DNA of 64,000 nt from Lachnospiraceae bacterium MD308. GTDB taxonomy: Bacteria > Bacillota > Clostridia > Lachnospirales > Lachnospiraceae. Location: the NCBI GenBank assembly GCA_000403475.2, contig KE159795.1, positions 232,813-296,812 of the forward strand, written 5' to 3'. Shown here one piece after another: positions 62,899-64,000 of this stretch (the first letter of the stretch is position 1; each line of letters starts with the position of its first letter). Made by a program: the position numbers and the translations under genes. Below the pieces are notes generated by a model. The model ran no database searches, had not been told where the DNA came from, and saw only the letters and a list, made by a program, of their open reading frames with translations.

Positions 62899-63261
62899 TC
62901 ATCCCATGTATTCCGGCGGTTCCACCGGCCTGACCGATTTCTTCGGGGTGATTGTCAGCCCTTCCATCAGCCACCGGAACTGCTGCGGCGTTAATTCACG
63001 CACCTCCTCCGGGGTGCGCGGCCACTGGAACCGGCTTTCCGAGAGCCGTTTGTATAACAGGAGCCAGCCGTCCCCTTCCCATACAAGTCCCTTGATGCGG
63101 TCTGTGCGCCTCCCGCAGAAAAGATAGAGTGTATCCGGGATATATGGCCTGTTCCCGGTCTGTGTTTCCACGAGTGCCGCCAGCCGGTCCATGCCGGCGC
63201 GCAGATCAGTGTAGCCACAGACAATGTATACGGCTTTAAAGCAGGTGGCGTCATTCAGCAT
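62899..63261 (-). CDS. tnpB: IS66 accessory protein TnpB
   Basis: 120 residues of the IS66 Orf2 family (VYIVCGYTDLRAGMDRLAAL, then LYLFCGRRTDRIKGLVWEGD, FQWPRTPEEV). It overlaps the tnpA stop by 11 bp, which is the standard coupling. Required together with TnpA and TnpC for transposition in IS66 elements that have three genes. Confidence 0.93.
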   Translation of the reverse strand: MLNDATCFKAVYIVCGYTDLRAGMDRLAALVETQTGNRPYIPDTLYLFCGRRTDRIKGLVWEGDGWLLLYKRLSESRFQWPRTPEEVRELTPQQFRWLMEGLTITPKKSVRPVEPPEYMG

Positions 63262-63625
63262 CCCGCACCACCTTCAGGACTGCCGCAAGCAGCGGCATGG
63301 GTGTGGATTCTGTTACGTGGATGGAAAGACCGTTTACAGAAACAGAAAGCCCCAGCCGTGTACCGGTATCGTCTTGTGTTTCCTGATGCAGGAGACAGGG
63401 GGTTACCGGGACGATCTGCTGCGCCGGAGTCTCCGGCGGAAAGTTTTCTAGGCACACCTGCCTTACACGGCGCAGCCTGTAATAGTAGTTCGCTTTCGTA
63501 ATGCCGTGGCTGGCACACCAATCAACGACACTCATGCCTGCGGGCCGGTTCTGGCATTCCCTGATCTGCTCTGCCCACTCTTTTAAACGGTATTGTACAG
63601 CTACTGCTGTTGTTGCTGAGTTCAT
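63251..63625 (-). CDS. tnpA: IS66 accessory protein TnpA
   Basis: 124 residues from ATG 63625 (GGAGG upstream). HTH-type N-terminus (YRLKEWAEQIRECQNRPAGM, then SVVDWCASHGITKANYYYRL) as in IS66 TnpA, followed by a small beta-rich C-terminus. It probably binds DNA at the element ends. Confidence 0.9.
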   Translation of the reverse strand: MNSATTAVAVQYRLKEWAEQIRECQNRPAGMSVVDWCASHGITKANYYYRLRRVRQVCLENFPPETPAQQIVPVTPCLLHQETQDDTGTRLGLSVSVNGLSIHVTESTPMPLLAAVLKVVRDAE

Positions 63626-63748
63626 AGACTTACCTCCGTATAACGGTATCAAAAGTTAAGGCTTAACTTTTAATACTGATGATAGAAATATAGTCTATTG
63701 TCACACACTTTGCCCTTACAGTCGAGGTATGCACTATCTACCGTTTAC

Positions 63749-63756
63749 TCTTAATC
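63749..63756 (+). repeat. 8-bp target duplication, right copy
   Basis: TCTTAATC, pairing with 60919-60926. Confidence 0.9.
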
Positions 63757-64000
63757 TAAGTAAAGAATGCAGATCCCTATCTTATGATGCAATGACTGCT
63801 CATACAGCAATCGTTTTTACAAGATATATGATGCTTTCCCTGGAGAACCGGGAATCTAATGATACCCGTTCTATGGGGGAACTGTTTTTATACTTTTCTG
63901 ATGAGATGTCTGATATCACATGGATACAGGCTTTTCAAATGCTGCTTCAAATGTTCAGAACTCTGCTTGTGGATCAGATAGATATATCTGATGAAAAAAT
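63757..64000 (+). pseudogene. IS4-family transposase, 3' part, cut by window edge
   Basis: The frame continues with LSKECRSLSYDAMTAHTAIV, then FTRYMMLSLENRESNDTRSM and GELFLYFSDEMSDITWIQAF. This is the C-terminal part of the transposase whose first part ends at 60926. It is open at the window edge. Confidence 0.85.

Larger units (their letters stand above)
60927..63748 (-). mobile_element. Complete IS66-family insertion sequence
   Basis: 2822 bp. Inverted repeats start GTAAACGGTAGATAGTG at both ends. It is flanked by the 8-bp duplication TCTTAATC and contains tnpA, tnpB and tnpC in order. It is inserted inside the IS4-type transposase gene. The complete ends and duplication point to a recent insertion. 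Confidence 0.95.
59735..64000 (+). mobile_element. IS4-family element interrupted by IS66, right end outside window
   Basis: The left end is placed at about 59735 where the HEPN reading frame is lost. The transposase begins at 59867 and is split at 60926 by the IS66 element, then resumes at 63757 to the window edge. Terminal repeats were not identified. Confidence 0.65.

Noticed and set aside
62655..62974. Two small frames between IS66 tnpB and tnpC
   Set aside because: They overlap the end of tnpB and have no good ribosome-binding site or protein-like composition.

Overview
The window looks like the accessory part of a Firmicutes chromosome, most likely a gut Lachnospiraceae or related Clostridia. 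The reasons are AG-rich Shine-Dalgarno sites (AGGAGG) before nearly every gene, moderate-to-low GC, several Rpn-family proteins with KEG repeats, PcfJ/PcfK-type plasmid genes, a RIT element, and MNT-HEPN gene pairs. I see no tRNA, rRNA or CRISPR array. Almost everything is mobile, defensive or decayed, and most genes lie on the minus strand.

Region 1 (1-9217) is one minus-strand operon: WYL regulator, small dynamin-like GTPase, large dynamin-like GTPase, small glycine-zipper membrane protein, 1101-residue HerA-like ATPase, and an LHH/HNH nuclease that runs off the window edge. It looks like an undescribed membrane-linked defence system. The small GTPase carries an in-frame amber codon ahead of 62 further open codons.

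Region 2 (9218-21163) holds two small HTH regulators and a radC-parB-parA operon. A RIT element (three overlapping tyrosine recombinases) has split parA exactly in its Walker A motif. Two MNT-HEPN pairs follow: one is separated by an IS1380 element and the other is decayed. Last comes a compact RHH / relaxase-like / HTH operon.

Region 3 (21164-26842) contains Rpn-family genes, one of them split by a group II intron, small decayed genes, an Ntn-hydrolase-like gene and a 5' fragment of uvrB.

Region 4 (26843-40861) is an integrative or plasmid-like module. An integrase and an HTH/excisionase gene form one unit. A long collinear operon of 16 genes forms the other, with an RNase A-like (CdiA-CT type) protein first, then PcfK/AcrIIA9-like, PcfJ-like, DUF5688 and PAPS-reductase-like proteins. 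Both units have the same upstream layout: paired 14-bp operator arms, a promoter, a structured leader, and an intrinsic terminator before the first gene. This suggests one repressor and one attenuation or antitermination mechanism control both.

Region 5 (40862-53147) is a four-gene operon: a zinc-ribbon protein, a coiled-coil/degenerate ATPase-like protein, a 342-residue unknown, and a 1728-residue DEAH helicase with a DUF1998-type C-terminus. It resembles Druantia or DISARM in logic but I cannot match the gene set to either. An IS630 element sits just upstream of its promoter, followed by a DUF1016 nuclease-like gene.

Region 6 (53148-64000) holds peptide-deformylase-like, flavodoxin and zinc-ribbon genes, another Rpn gene, two small unknowns, an IS110 element with a candidate bridge-RNA region, a HamA-like (Hachiman) gene without a visible HamB, a third HEPN remnant, and an IS4-type element interrupted by a complete IS66 element with an 8-bp target duplication.
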